Below are positions 1-8,110 of a stretch of 38,150 nt of DNA, in pieces. This DNA is from a virus. The notes beneath the pieces were generated by a model. That model saw only the letters and a program-made list of their open reading frames with translations. It did no database searches and had not been told where the DNA came from. A program made the position numbers and the translations under genes. The stretch spans positions 1 to 38,150 of IMG/VR virus record IMGVR_UViG_3300030389_004419, one strand, 5' to 3'. How positions within the stretch are numbered: the stretch's first letter is position 1; the number at the start of each line of letters is the position of its first letter.

Positions 1-169
1 TCTGGAGACACCGTAAAATTTTCAATAATGGGATATTCGATTGACACTTCAATGGGAGGAACAGGTGGAGATTTAAGTGGTGGCGTTGAACATTGTGTAT
101 CTCCATCAACAATAACAGGAACTGGATATAAAATAGCTTATAACCAAGATTTAACAATAAGTTCTGCCG
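1..169 (+). repeat. Left-edge copy of a 169-bp diverged repeat
   Basis: Bases 1-169 align without gaps to 37982-38150 (offset 37981), with about 26 differences counted by eye (about 85% identity). The reading frame is kept and most changes are silent. The repeat runs to both physical ends of the window. Confidence 0.9.
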
Positions 170-273
170 ATGTAAATGCAGGCAAAGTAATAGTTGCCTG
201 TGTTCATCAAGATGGAACAAATGCTGATTTAACCGTAAATATGCAGGTTGTTTATCATCTAAGAAGTGCTTAA
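1..273 (+). CDS. C-terminal part of a fibre-like structural protein (5' end missing)
   Basis: The frame is open from base 1 and ends at TAA 271-273, so only about 90 C-terminal residues are present. The segment is rich in Gly, Ser and Thr and ends in a hydrophobic beta-like stretch (VVYHLRSA), as in trimeric fibre or virion-surface domains. Its first 56 codons match the last 56 codons of the gene cut by the right edge (37454-38150) in the same frame. Most of the base differences between them are synonymous, with few residue changes. It is therefore either the end of that same gene, read from a different variant, or the end of a tandem paralogue. The exact role is unknown; membership in that fibre-like family is fairly safe. 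Confidence 0.8.
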   Translation, partial: SGDTVKFSIMGYSIDTSMGGTGGDLSGGVEHCVSPSTITGTGYKIAYNQDLTISSADVNAGKVIVACVHQDGTNADLTVNMQVVYHLRSA

Positions 274-318
274 AATTAGATAGTATTTTTTAAAAAATTT
301 TAATAAATAGGAGTAGTT

Positions 319-1845
319 ATGGCATACGGAAGTATGATCGGGTCTGGAAGAGCAACAAAGAAAACTAATAAATCTAAAAATAAAACTGTAGCTGTAAATT
401 TAGATAATCAAGAGTCTCTTTCTTTTTTATGTAAAGCTGATATAGTTCACGATTCTACATATATAGTTGAAGATGTAGACACTTTATCAACTATAGTTAA
501 TTTTAATATAGGAGCTTTGGCTTCTAATGATTTTACTGATTTTAATTGTGCAATTATTCAATGTGTGTCTGAAACTCCTGTAGAAATGACTTTAGAAATT
601 CCAGCTGTAGCTGTTGGAACAGATATTTCATCTTCACAAACACACGTTAATTGCATATTAACTCCTAATAAATATATGGTCTTGCCTACATCAAATATAT
701 TTGAATATAATACAACATCGGCAGCAAGAAAAACAGGAACAGGAGGTGCTGGAAATACACAAACTTTTGTAGCTCCTTCGAATACAGGTGCTGAAAATTT
801 AACTACATTAGATGGTGCAATAACTGATGCGACTGCTACAACTTTAACTGCATCAGATGGGCCTTATTTTAAAGTTAATGATGTTATAAAAATTGGATCA
901 GAACTTATGCTTGTTACTAATGTAGATGCTCATGTTTTGACAGTAGAAAGAGGACATTTAGGAACGACGGCAGCCACTCATTCTGATACTGCAAATATTG
1001 CTATATGGTTTTATAATGAACAAAATGATACAAGAGTATCAACCAATGATAGAGGTTATTATTCAGCAAATACATTTTTTGGTAAAGGTAGAAATTCTCA
1101 ATCTCCTATGGGATTGGTTCCAGGTAGTGTTGCTGTTAAAGTTCCATTTGATGCTTATCAAGAATTAGGATTGTCAGGGCAATCTCTTGCATCTGATACA
1201 GGGCTAACTACTAATACTGCTTATAAATTTAAAATAACAATGACAGAAAAAGGTACATCTACAAATTATGATGACATAACAATAACAACAAGTGCAAGTC
1301 ATGCAAGATGGGGTGGTTCTGATGGCGTATTGCAAAAAATACAAGATGCTATGGATGCCTTAAATATTGGAGCTGATATAGCTATTGTAGGTGGTGACAT
1401 AAGATTTACAGCAAGAAATCATCATATAGATCAAAAAATAAATATATTAGCACCTTCAGGTTCTCCAGCTATATGGAATGTTGGTAATATACCTGCAATA
1501 GGTGATATTCTTGCTTTTAATGATTCAAGATTTCCAACTGATACACAAAAAGATTTTATAATGTTAGATGATGGTGAAGGAAATTTATTTAGAAAAGCTG
1601 GTGGTGGTGGTACTATATCGTATGATACAGGTGCTATTACTTTATATGGTTTACCTCCAAGATCAGAATTTAATGTATCTGCTTATTTTAATTCTTTTGC
1701 AGGTGAAATTACTGACGACACTAACAATCAAGTATTTAGCATAAGAGCAAGAAGCACAACTGCATTTAATGATGGAAAAGTTAGAGTAATTATTTATAAT
1801 AGTAAGAAAAAAGTAGAAGAATTGTCACAAGGAGCATTTAGATAA
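319..1845 (+). CDS. Virion structural protein, 508 aa
   Basis: I do not recognise a named family. A Shine-Dalgarno site (aggag, about 7 bases upstream) supports the start. The N-terminus is Lys-rich (KKTNKSKNK, residues 14-22). A middle module near residues 165-228 reads ATTLTASDG..FKVNDVIKIGSELMLVTNV followed by LTVERGHLGTT, a pattern common in phage structural proteins that pack small beta-barrels. The rest is Thr, Asn and Gly rich and beta-like, with no signal peptide or membrane segment. The next gene overlaps its stop by one base (TAATG) and encodes a connector-like protein. The context suggests a virion component assembled at the head or neck, but that is inference. Confidence 0.8.
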   Translation: MAYGSMIGSGRATKKTNKSKNKTVAVNLDNQESLSFLCKADIVHDSTYIVEDVDTLSTIVNFNIGALASNDFTDFNCAIIQCVSETPVEMTLEIPAVAVGTDISSSQTHVNCILTPNKYMVLPTSNIFEYNTTSAARKTGTGGAGNTQTFVAPSNTGAENLTTLDGAITDATATTLTASDGPYFKVNDVIKIGSELMLVTNVDAHVLTVERGHLGTTAATHSDTANIAIWFYNEQNDTRVSTNDRGYYSANTFFGKGRNSQSPMGLVPGSVAVKVPFDAYQELGLSGQSLASDTGLTTNTAYKFKITMTEKGTSTNYDDITITTSASHARWGGSDGVLQKIQDAMDALNIGADIAIVGGDIRFTARNHHIDQKINILAPSGSPAIWNVGNIPAIGDILAFNDSRFPTDTQKDFIMLDDGEGNLFRKAGGGGTISYDTGAITLYGLPPRSEFNVSAYFNSFAGEITDDTNNQVFSIRARSTTAFNDGKVRVIIYNSKKKVEELSQGAFR

Positions 1846-2843
1846 TGGCTACGTCAAGTGTATATTGTACAAATAGAGATTTAAAAGATGTATATCCTAA
1901 TATAGATGAATTTGATTCTAAAACACCTATATATGGTTGGAATGTAGCAACAGGATCACAATATGTAGCATATAATGTTGGTTTAGTTACTGCTTTATTT
2001 GTTGCAGGAAATAATCAAGGGACTGCAAGAACATCTGCTGATGATGTTAATAATAATGGCGAATGGTATTATGACTCTACAACTGATGCTATATATTATT
2101 ATAATGATACTACAAGTCCTAATGATTTGCTTATGGAGTCAGGCGAAGATTATGCTACATTAAAAACAAGATATATAGCAAATGCATCGAGATATATAGA
2201 CTCAAGACTTGATGGCGAATTACCAAGAGATGCTTTTAAAGATAAAGAAGGAAATTATGATTATGTTATAGTTAGATTAACTGCTTTATATGCTTGTTCT
2301 TTTTTAATTAAAAGTATGGAAGCTACATCAGAGGTAGCCAATGAATTTACAAAAGAAGCTGAATTTCTTATCTCTCAATTAAATGATGGAAAAACAAAAT
2401 TATCATTTCAAATATCTGGAGATGCATCACAAGGTAATTTAAGAGAGGTTACATCACCACAAGCTGACAATGCTTTAAGAATAGTAGATGTACAAGGCGT
2501 ATATACAGGTTCTGGATATGATTTAATGAAAATATATATAGATACTGGAGATGGTGGTGCATTAGGTGTTGGTAAATTTTCTGTTCAAAATAAAGATAGT
2601 GTAAAGCTTAAAAATAATTTACTTGTAGATTCAGAAATCATTACTGGAGATTATCAACATTTAGGTAATGGATTAAAAATTAGATTTTCAGGGAAAAATG
2701 ACAGCTCTATAGCGACTGAAGGCGATGAATATGAATTAGAAGTTTTTGGTTGGTCTGAGCCTACTGACAATCCAACTGTACGTGGAATAAAAATGTCAAG
2801 ATCATACCCTTTTAGTAATTCAATAATAAAACGTAGACTCTAA
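1845..2843 (+). CDS. Putative head-tail connector (adaptor) protein, 332 aa
   Basis: The start overlaps the previous stop and the stop overlaps the next start, so the gene is translationally coupled on both sides. Near the N-terminus it has YCTNRDLKDVYPNI. At about residues 105-185 there is a helical bundle (TRYIANASRYIDSRL..., TALYACSFLIKSME, EFTKEAEFLISQL). This resembles gp6/gp15-type head completion adaptors, which build a ring under the portal. The C-terminal 140 residues are beta-rich and extend beyond the usual 100-150-residue adaptor, which suggests an added surface domain. Its place just before a tail-terminator-like gene fits a neck role. The family assignment is by helix pattern and context, not by a diagnostic motif. 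Confidence 0.55.
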   Translation: MATSSVYCTNRDLKDVYPNIDEFDSKTPIYGWNVATGSQYVAYNVGLVTALFVAGNNQGTARTSADDVNNNGEWYYDSTTDAIYYYNDTTSPNDLLMESGEDYATLKTRYIANASRYIDSRLDGELPRDAFKDKEGNYDYVIVRLTALYACSFLIKSMEATSEVANEFTKEAEFLISQLNDGKTKLSFQISGDASQGNLREVTSPQADNALRIVDVQGVYTGSGYDLMKIYIDTGDGGALGVGKFSVQNKDSVKLKNNLLVDSEIITGDYQHLGNGLKIRFSGKNDSSIATEGDEYELEVFGWSEPTDNPTVRGIKMSRSYPFSNSIIKRRL

Positions 2844-5404
2844 TGCCTATAACTTATAATACAGTTTGGTGGGATAAAGTATTAAATCCTATAAAAAACA
2901 TCATAAAAAATGAGTTTCCTCATTTTAGTACATATATATCAGAATCTTACAAACCTATGGGAAACATATCATTTCGTTTGTTTGGCATATCTTCTACCTT
3001 ATTGCAAAGACATCATAAATCAGAAATTAGAGAATATGAAATAGAAATTGCATATTATTTAAAAGATGCAGGAGAAAGAGAAAGAACATACGAAAAAATA
3101 TATAGAGATATGGATCGTTTAAATACGTTAGTATTTAAAAATAGAACATATTCAGGAACAGGTGGAGTATTTTTTGATATGAAAATGGATTCTATATCTA
3201 TAGATGATAAAGATGATATAGAAGAAACCATTGCTGATTTATTTGTAGCAAAATCAACAATTACTTGTAAATATTCTGCTGTATTTGCAGATACAACATC
3301 TTCAGACCCTTTAATAACGGGTGGATTAGGATCTTTGCAAACTTTTTACAATAGAAAATCAATGTTGTTTGATGGTGTTGATGAGTATCTTCAAAGCACA
3401 GCAACTTATGATCCTTATAATAGTGGTAATATTTCACCTTTTACTATGTCTGCATGGGTAAAATTATCATCAGATGCAACAAGTGGTCAAACAAGTGGTG
3501 CTATTTTTTCTCATAATGGATATCAAACTCAGTTTGCTTTTAGAAATACTACTTGGAATGGTAGTGGTTTTGATCAAATAAGAATAATTGGGCAAACAGG
3601 TGGTATTGGCGAAAGTAATCTTGGTAATGGTTGGAATTATTATATGTCTCATGATACTAATTGGCATCACATTGTATGGGTAGCAGAACAAGCAGTATGG
3701 GGAACAAATGCTGAAGGAGTGACACCTGGAACTCCTGCAAAATATTTTGTTAAAAATTCTCTTTATGTTGATGGGGTACAAGTTCAAATACAATATGGTG
3801 ATGGACACTCATCTGCAGGGTTAAACAGATCAGGACAAACCGTAGGAACATATACACCTGAAACACAAACTTGGACTGGTAATATAGTTTTTAATGAACA
3901 ATCGTCTCAACAATTATATAGAACAACAAGAGTTTTAAGAGGCGATTTGAGCATGACAGATGCTTTGGCAGAGGATGTTCCTTCTTATTATAGTTTAAGT
4001 AGTATAAGATTAGGGGCAGATAGAAATACAACTTTTTATCCTGGTTATATTGATGAAGCTACTATGTGGACAAAAGCTTTAAGTGCAAGTGAAATATTAT
4101 CTTTGTACAATTCTGGAAAACCAACTAATGTTAAGCAAAATTCTGGAGATTATGTTTCGAAAGACAATATATTATTTTTCTATAGAATGGGAGATAATGC
4201 TGAAACACGAAATTTAGATACTGATTCTAACAATTTAATTGTTCCTGATGATAATACATCGTCTGTTTTTACAACAAAATCATGTCAATTTGATGGAGTA
4301 GATGATCAAATAAATTTTGGAAGCAATTCATCTTTAGATAATATTTTTGATGGTGGAGGTTCTATTAGTTTTTGGATAAAACCAACTCAACAATCTAATA
4401 CTATGGGAATTATTCAAAAAATTTATGTAGGTGGTTGGTATTTTGTTTTATCTGATCATGCAAGTGGAAATTCTTGGAGAGCAAAATTTGTTCAATCATT
4501 TGATGGCGGGAGTCATTATCAAGTTCAAGGTCAGCAAAGAATTTTTGAAAAAAATAATTGGTATCATGTTGTAATAGTTTATGATAATTCATCTACAAGT
4601 AATACAGTTATTATATATGTTAATGGTTCGGCTATTGGAATTAATACAGACTCAACTCCTTCAGGAACAAGAATGGACGATTCAAGTGCCAATTTAGTTA
4701 TGGGCGACACTGGTCAATATGAATTTTCTGGAAATATTTCTGATGTATCAATTTTTAATACAATTTTAAATGCTAATACAGTAAATTCTATATATAATTC
4801 TGGTGTTCCTAATAATTTATTATTAAGTTCAAGTTACACATCAGGAAGTGGGTCAGACTCCTCTTCAAATCTTACTAATTATTGGAGATTAGGTAGCGAT
4901 TCTCAAGATTTAGAGGGATTAGACAAAACTTTATTAATAAATAAAGTCAATAATACTTTAGGGAACAATATAGCTACAATTTCAACAAAATCTGCAAATG
5001 TTAGTGCAAGTGCAGTTGTTCAAAATAGTGTTTCTTCTGCATTAGAAGCAGGAGTTATTTACAAAATAAGTTTTACAATATCATCTTTTGTAAAAGGTGG
5101 ATTTAATATAACACAATCAAGTGGAGTAGATTCAAGTACAATTATAAATGGTCAAGTAGGAACAAAAAATGGTAATCATATTGTTTATTTAAGATCACAA
5201 AATACCAATGTTTTTAATTTAGTTTCTGATTCTTTAGGATATGAAGGATCAATTAGTAATTTTAAAGTAGAAAAATTAAATAGCAATTCAGGTATTATGG
5301 GTAATATGAGTGAATTTGATATTATAGATCAAGCTCCAACAAGATTGCATGGAACTATGACTAATTTTGATTCAACAAATGATATAACATCTACAGTCCC
5401 ATAG
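2843..5404 (+). CDS. Tail-terminator-like domain fused to two LamG domains, 853 aa
   Basis: Residues 1-150 have the size and alternating alpha/beta pattern of tail terminator or tail completion proteins: N-terminal helix, then SFRLFG and EIEIAYYLKD strands, and a C-terminal ITCKYSA strand. Such proteins normally stop there. Here two concanavalin-type LamG domains follow. The first spans about 173-440, opening MLFDGVDEYLQS and ending with the LamG_3-type tail TKALSASEILSLYNSGKP. The second spans about 478-660, opening CQFDGVDDQINFG and ending IYNSGVPNN. Residues 690-853 form a further beta-rich domain. LamG domains typically bind glycans or proteins, so this may decorate the neck with a binding surface. 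LamG is well supported; the terminator call is context-based. Confidence 0.75.
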   Translation: MPITYNTVWWDKVLNPIKNIIKNEFPHFSTYISESYKPMGNISFRLFGISSTLLQRHHKSEIREYEIEIAYYLKDAGERERTYEKIYRDMDRLNTLVFKNRTYSGTGGVFFDMKMDSISIDDKDDIEETIADLFVAKSTITCKYSAVFADTTSSDPLITGGLGSLQTFYNRKSMLFDGVDEYLQSTATYDPYNSGNISPFTMSAWVKLSSDATSGQTSGAIFSHNGYQTQFAFRNTTWNGSGFDQIRIIGQTGGIGESNLGNGWNYYMSHDTNWHHIVWVAEQAVWGTNAEGVTPGTPAKYFVKNSLYVDGVQVQIQYGDGHSSAGLNRSGQTVGTYTPETQTWTGNIVFNEQSSQQLYRTTRVLRGDLSMTDALAEDVPSYYSLSSIRLGADRNTTFYPGYIDEATMWTKALSASEILSLYNSGKPTNVKQNSGDYVSKDNILFFYRMGDNAETRNLDTDSNNLIVPDDNTSSVFTTKSCQFDGVDDQINFGSNSSLDNIFDGGGSISFWIKPTQQSNTMGIIQKIYVGGWYFVLSDHASGNSWRAKFVQSFDGGSHYQVQGQQRIFEKNNWYHVVIVYDNSSTSNTVIIYVNGSAIGINTDSTPSGTRMDDSSANLVMGDTGQYEFSGNISDVSIFNTILNANTVNSIYNSGVPNNLLLSSSYTSGSGSDSSSNLTNYWRLGSDSQDLEGLDKTLLINKVNNTLGNNIATISTKSANVSASAVVQNSVSSALEAGVIYKISFTISSFVKGGFNITQSSGVDSSTIINGQVGTKNGNHIVYLRSQNTNVFNLVSDSLGYEGSISNFKVEKLNSNSGIMGNMSEFDIIDQAPTRLHGTMTNFDSTNDITSTVP

Positions 5405-5415
5405 TTAGGAGATAT

Positions 5416-5664
5416 ATGTTTGAAAATAGAAAATATGTAATAATAACTTTAGCAGATTATGACAATGCAAAATTAAAAGAAATGATTTTAAATTCCTTGC
5501 AATCAAGTTTAGATTCAGCAAGAAAATCTGTTAATGAAGAAAAAATAATATTAAAATGGAATGGGACAACTCCATCTGTTTTTGAAAATATGACAATATA
5601 TACACATTCTGAAATATTAAATGTTTTAACCACATCGGAATGGAATGTACCAATTGAAGAATAA
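5416..5664 (+). CDS. Small unrecognised protein in the tail module, 82 aa
   Basis: The start is set by ttaggagatat just upstream. The protein is soluble, alternating helix and strand (KYVIITLADYDNAKLKEMILNSLQ near the start), with no cysteine, membrane helix or known motif. It lies 11 bases after the LamG gene and before the tail tube, so a role in tail assembly or neck completion is plausible but unproven. Confidence 0.7.
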   Translation: MFENRKYVIITLADYDNAKLKEMILNSLQSSLDSARKSVNEEKIILKWNGTTPSVFENMTIYTHSEILNVLTTSEWNVPIEE

Positions 5665-5710
5665 TAGGTTTTATAAAAACAAAAATGTTTATTAAATTAA
5701 TGAGGATATT

Positions 5711-5899
5711 ATGAAGATAAAATTAATAAAAGAATTTCCTGAGGGATTTGGTTTTGGTGGACTACCTGATACTTTTTTAAAAATGAAAGTAGGAGATCAA
5801 CTTGAAATGGACGAAATTCCAGCTAAAATTAACGAATATGTTGAAGAAGTTGCAGTTAAAAAGACAACAAAATCAACTAAAGAAGAAAAAGAGGAGTAG
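5711..5899 (+). CDS. Small acidic/lysine-rich protein, 62 aa
   Basis: A tgaggatatt site precedes the ATG. The N-terminal 45 residues read like a small folded domain (KLIKEFPEGFGFGG, MKVGDQLEMDEIPAKI). The last 15 are a charged, probably disordered tail (KKTTKSTKEEKEE). It ends 3 bases before the tail tube start and contributes the gaggag Shine-Dalgarno for it. No function can be assigned from sequence. Confidence 0.7.
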   Translation: MKIKLIKEFPEGFGFGGLPDTFLKMKVGDQLEMDEIPAKINEYVEEVAVKKTTKSTKEEKEE

Positions 5900-5902
5900 A
5901 AA

Positions 5903-6970
5903 ATGGCAGTATCAACAAAGGCATGGTCGCCAAAAGAATTTAGCATAGCTATAGGAGCTGAAGCTACTGTTGGAACAGCAAGTTCAGCTATGAAAATGAT
6001 AGAAGCAGAAGGTATGCCTTCTCTTTTTACTTATAATGATATTAAAGCTACAGATCAACGCCAAAATTCTTCATATAGAGCATTAACTGCTGGCGACGTT
6101 CAAAGTATTGCAAACAATGCAACATCTGAAGCTACTTTTTCAGGGTTTCTTGATACAACTATTTTCCCATTATTATTAGAAAATGCTATGGGTGTTGAAT
6201 TTTCAAGTGGTTTAGCTATTGTTGGATATCAACATAGTCCAACAAGTTTTGCTCATGCCGCAGGATCAAGTGGCGCTCACAATACAGTGTCTTTGGGTAT
6301 TCAAGGTGCTACTACTCAATCTATTGGAGATACATCATTTCTTTTAAAAGGTTGTGTTTGTACCTCATTAACTATTTCAGGAGATGTAAATGAAGATGGC
6401 GGAAGATTAAAATTTGATGCATCTTTTATGACTAAAACACCTCCAGGTGCTACTCTTGAAGATAGTAATTCTGATCATTTTGGTGGTGATCCAACTGATT
6501 ATACTGAAGCTTATTTATATATGAGTCAATTTACACAAAATGGGTTATTTTATGGTGCTGAATCTTTAATTGAATCTTTTTCATTGACTATATCAAATCC
6601 AGTTTCATTTCTTGGAAACATAGGCGGTGCTACAGGCACACCAGAAAGTTATCTAAGAAGTGTTCCATCTCTTGATGTTACAGGTAATGTTGTTATGAAA
6701 TATGATGACAGTAATGAAAATTTAGCATCTAAACATAAAGCTTTAACTTTAAGTGGAACAAAAGCAGGGTTTTATTTAGGTTCAGATGCTGATGTACTTT
6801 CAGGAAGTAATACAACAGTTCAAAATGACTCATCAGGTCTTGGATTTTTATGTAATCATGTAATAATAACTGATTTAGCTTTAGAAGAAGGAGATTTTGC
6901 AAAATGGAATGCATCATTTAAATCTGTACAAAGTGGAACAAATGCTTTATTACAAGTCTTACAAGGATAG
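5903..6970 (+). CDS. Major tail tube protein, 355 aa
   Basis: This is the best candidate for the protein that stacks in rings to form the tail tube. The length fits large tail tube proteins. The N-terminus (SPKEFSIAIGAEATVGTASS) has the style of phage tail tube proteins, which open with a strand followed by an ATxGT loop. The remainder is beta-rich with frequent Gly/Ser/Thr and no membrane segment. It sits where siphoviruses place this gene, shortly before the tail assembly chaperone pair and tape measure. The start is supported by gaggagtagaaa immediately upstream. Strong and regular translation signals fit a high-copy virion protein. Confidence 0.75.
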   Translation: MAVSTKAWSPKEFSIAIGAEATVGTASSAMKMIEAEGMPSLFTYNDIKATDQRQNSSYRALTAGDVQSIANNATSEATFSGFLDTTIFPLLLENAMGVEFSSGLAIVGYQHSPTSFAHAAGSSGAHNTVSLGIQGATTQSIGDTSFLLKGCVCTSLTISGDVNEDGGRLKFDASFMTKTPPGATLEDSNSDHFGGDPTDYTEAYLYMSQFTQNGLFYGAESLIESFSLTISNPVSFLGNIGGATGTPESYLRSVPSLDVTGNVVMKYDDSNENLASKHKALTLSGTKAGFYLGSDADVLSGSNTTVQNDSSGLGFLCNHVIITDLALEEGDFAKWNASFKSVQSGTNALLQVLQG

Positions 6971-6978
6971 GAGATTAT

Positions 6979-7056
6979 ATGCCTTACGGAAAAGGAACAT
7001 ACGGTAAAAAAAGAGGTCGCCCTAAAAAGAAAAAAAAGATGAAAAAAAGTAAGTGA
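6979..7056 (+). CDS. Very basic 25-residue protein
   Basis: This short ORF has a good Shine-Dalgarno (taggagatt) and a start 9 bases after the tail tube stop. The product begins MPYGKGTYGKKRGRPKKKKK. Thirteen of its 25 residues are Lys or Arg, including a five-Lys run and an AT-hook-like RGRP. Similar MPYGKGTYG peptides are, to my recollection, common in marine phage genomes, but no function is known. DNA or RNA binding, or charge neutralisation in the virion, are guesses. It is followed at once by a second basic gene. Confidence 0.7.
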   Translation: MPYGKGTYGKKRGRPKKKKKMKKSK

Positions 7057-7057
7057 A

Positions 7058-7315
7058 ATGGCTAAGTATAAAGGAAAAACAGTTCGTTTAAACAAGCCAA
7101 GTAGAATTACTAAAGGTCAACCTGGATATGGTCGTAAAAAATTTAAAGTCTTTGTAAAGGCTGGAAAGAAAGTAAAAAAAGTTATGTTTGGGGATCCAAA
7201 TATGAAGATAAGAAAAAACAACCCCAAAGCAAGAAAATCATTTAGAGCAAGACACAATTGTAGCAATCCTGGTCCCAAGACTAAGGCAAGATATTGGTCT
7301 TGTAAAAAATGGTAA
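7058..7315 (+). CDS. Basic conserved phage protein, 85 aa
   Basis: The ATG follows the previous stop by one base. The protein is strongly basic. Its core, FKVFVKAGKKVKKVMFGDPN followed by KSFRARHNC and a C-terminal ARYWSCKKW, recurs in many marine phages, including T4-like cyanophages, by my recollection of the family. Two Cys (RHNC and WSC) plus His could bind a metal, but two Cys alone do not prove this. Function is unknown; the context is between tail tube and tail chaperone. A role in packaging or virion DNA contact is speculation from charge. Confidence 0.75.
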   Translation: MAKYKGKTVRLNKPSRITKGQPGYGRKKFKVFVKAGKKVKKVMFGDPNMKIRKNNPKARKSFRARHNCSNPGPKTKARYWSCKKW

Positions 7316-7343
7316 AGTAGATTTAATAAAAAAAGGGAAATAG

Positions 7344-7643
7344 ATGAAATCAGATTACAAGCTATCAACCGGTAGAAAGGTTGAAATAAAAGAAATGTCT
7401 GTTGATGAAGTAGATGAATGTAATGATGTTTCTTATATAGTAAACGATGGACCAAATCAAATCATTAAAAACTTATCAAAAGCAAGAACAGCTTGGATAA
7501 GAAAAGGTTTAAAAGGTGGTGATTTTAAAAAGTTTAAATTAGACGATGGTGTGGTCTCTGACTCTGTTTTAAAACAAATGACTGAAGCAGAAAAAAGTGA
7601 ACTTGCTGTAATTATACAAGGTGCCCAACTTATGGGGGAATAG
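7344..7643 (+). CDS. Tail assembly chaperone, short product (lambda gpG-like), 99 aa
   Basis: In siphoviruses the gene before the tape measure makes a helical chaperone that coats it during tail assembly, with a minority of ribosomes shifting -1 to make a longer product. This gene fits. It is about 100 residues, helical and charged (KMSVDEVDECNDVSYIV-style N-terminal half), ends one codon after a run of five G at 7634-7638, and a long -1 frame continues to the tape measure start. A purine-rich aaaaaaagggaaa precedes the ATG. The family varies greatly in sequence, so this call rests on position, size and frame structure. Confidence 0.75.
   Translation: MKSDYKLSTGRKVEIKEMSVDEVDECNDVSYIVNDGPNQIIKNLSKARTAWIRKGLKGGDFKKFKLDDGVVSDSVLKQMTEAEKSELAVIIQGAQLMGE
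7634..7643 (+). other. Probable -1 ribosomal frameshift site
   Basis: A run of five G (7634-7638) precedes the 0-frame codon GAA and stop TAG 7641-7643. If the P-site GGG at 7635-7637 slips back one base it re-pairs perfectly as GGG at 7634-7636, and reading continues GGA ATA GAA in the -1 frame. The A-site codon does not re-pair perfectly, so the site is not a textbook heptamer. Confidence 0.6.
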
Positions 7644-8110
7644 AATCCCTCACATTATCTCTTAATGTTTATATAGACAATTGGTGTGAGGGCTGTAATT
7701 TTCATAGCTTTCCATATAAAGCACGTATACCTGTTAAAAAGAACAATAAGTATGTTGTTCAAGAATTTAAATCAAAAGAAGATGTTTACAACGTATGTAA
7801 ATTAATATCTAAAGAAGTAAAAGATTATAATTTGAATAATAAAGATAATTTTGATGTAGGGCTTTCTATATACAATCAGTTATCTTTTTTTGCTTGTAAA
7901 AACATATTTCTTGATGATCAATCTCAAAAAGACATATCTCAGTATATATACTGTAAAGATTTTGGGGTTTCTCCGTATGAAGGAACCTATAAACAGCATC
8001 CACGTAAATGGGTCCAAAAGTATTATATTATCAAAACTGCAATTGCTAAAAAAGAAAAGCTTGAAATAGAAAAGCAGAGAAACAAAGCTAAAAAGGTAAG
8101 TAATGGCTAA
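7637..8110 (+). CDS. Frameshift extension of the tail assembly chaperone (gpGT-like)
   Basis: The -1 frame is open from 7601, after a stop at 7598-7600, to 8110, where it ends 8 bases inside the tape measure gene. Between the G-run and the first plausible independent start (TTG 7832, without a clear Shine-Dalgarno) lie about 65 open, protein-like codons with no ATG. Translation by frameshift from 7344 is therefore the best explanation. The extension holds a CEGC motif soon after the shift and a Lys/Glu-rich helical C-terminus (KKEKLEIEKQRNKAKK). The full fusion would be about 255 residues, a normal size for gpGT-like proteins. It should bind the tape measure and recruit tail tube subunits. 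Confidence 0.7.
   Translation, partial: GIESLTLSLNVYIDNWCEGCNFHSFPYKARIPVKKNNKYVVQEFKSKEDVYNVCKLISKEVKDYNLNNKDNFDVGLSIYNQLSFFACKNIFLDDQSQKDISQYIYCKDFGVSPYEGTYKQHPRKWVQKYYIIKTAIAKKEKLEIEKQRNKAKKVSNG

Noticed and set aside
3470-3808. Open frame on the minus strand inside the LamG gene
   Set aside because: Lies fully inside a well-supported gene, has a composition typical of antisense AT-rich codons and no Shine-Dalgarno.
7117-7455. 112-codon minus-strand open frame
   Set aside because: Antisense to the basic conserved protein and tail chaperone; Leu/Phe-rich shadow of their Lys codons.
7832-8110. Independent gene starting at TTG 7832
   Set aside because: The same frame is open and protein-like for 65 codons upstream, and no clear ribosome site precedes the TTG. 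A frameshift from 7344 explains the full frame better.
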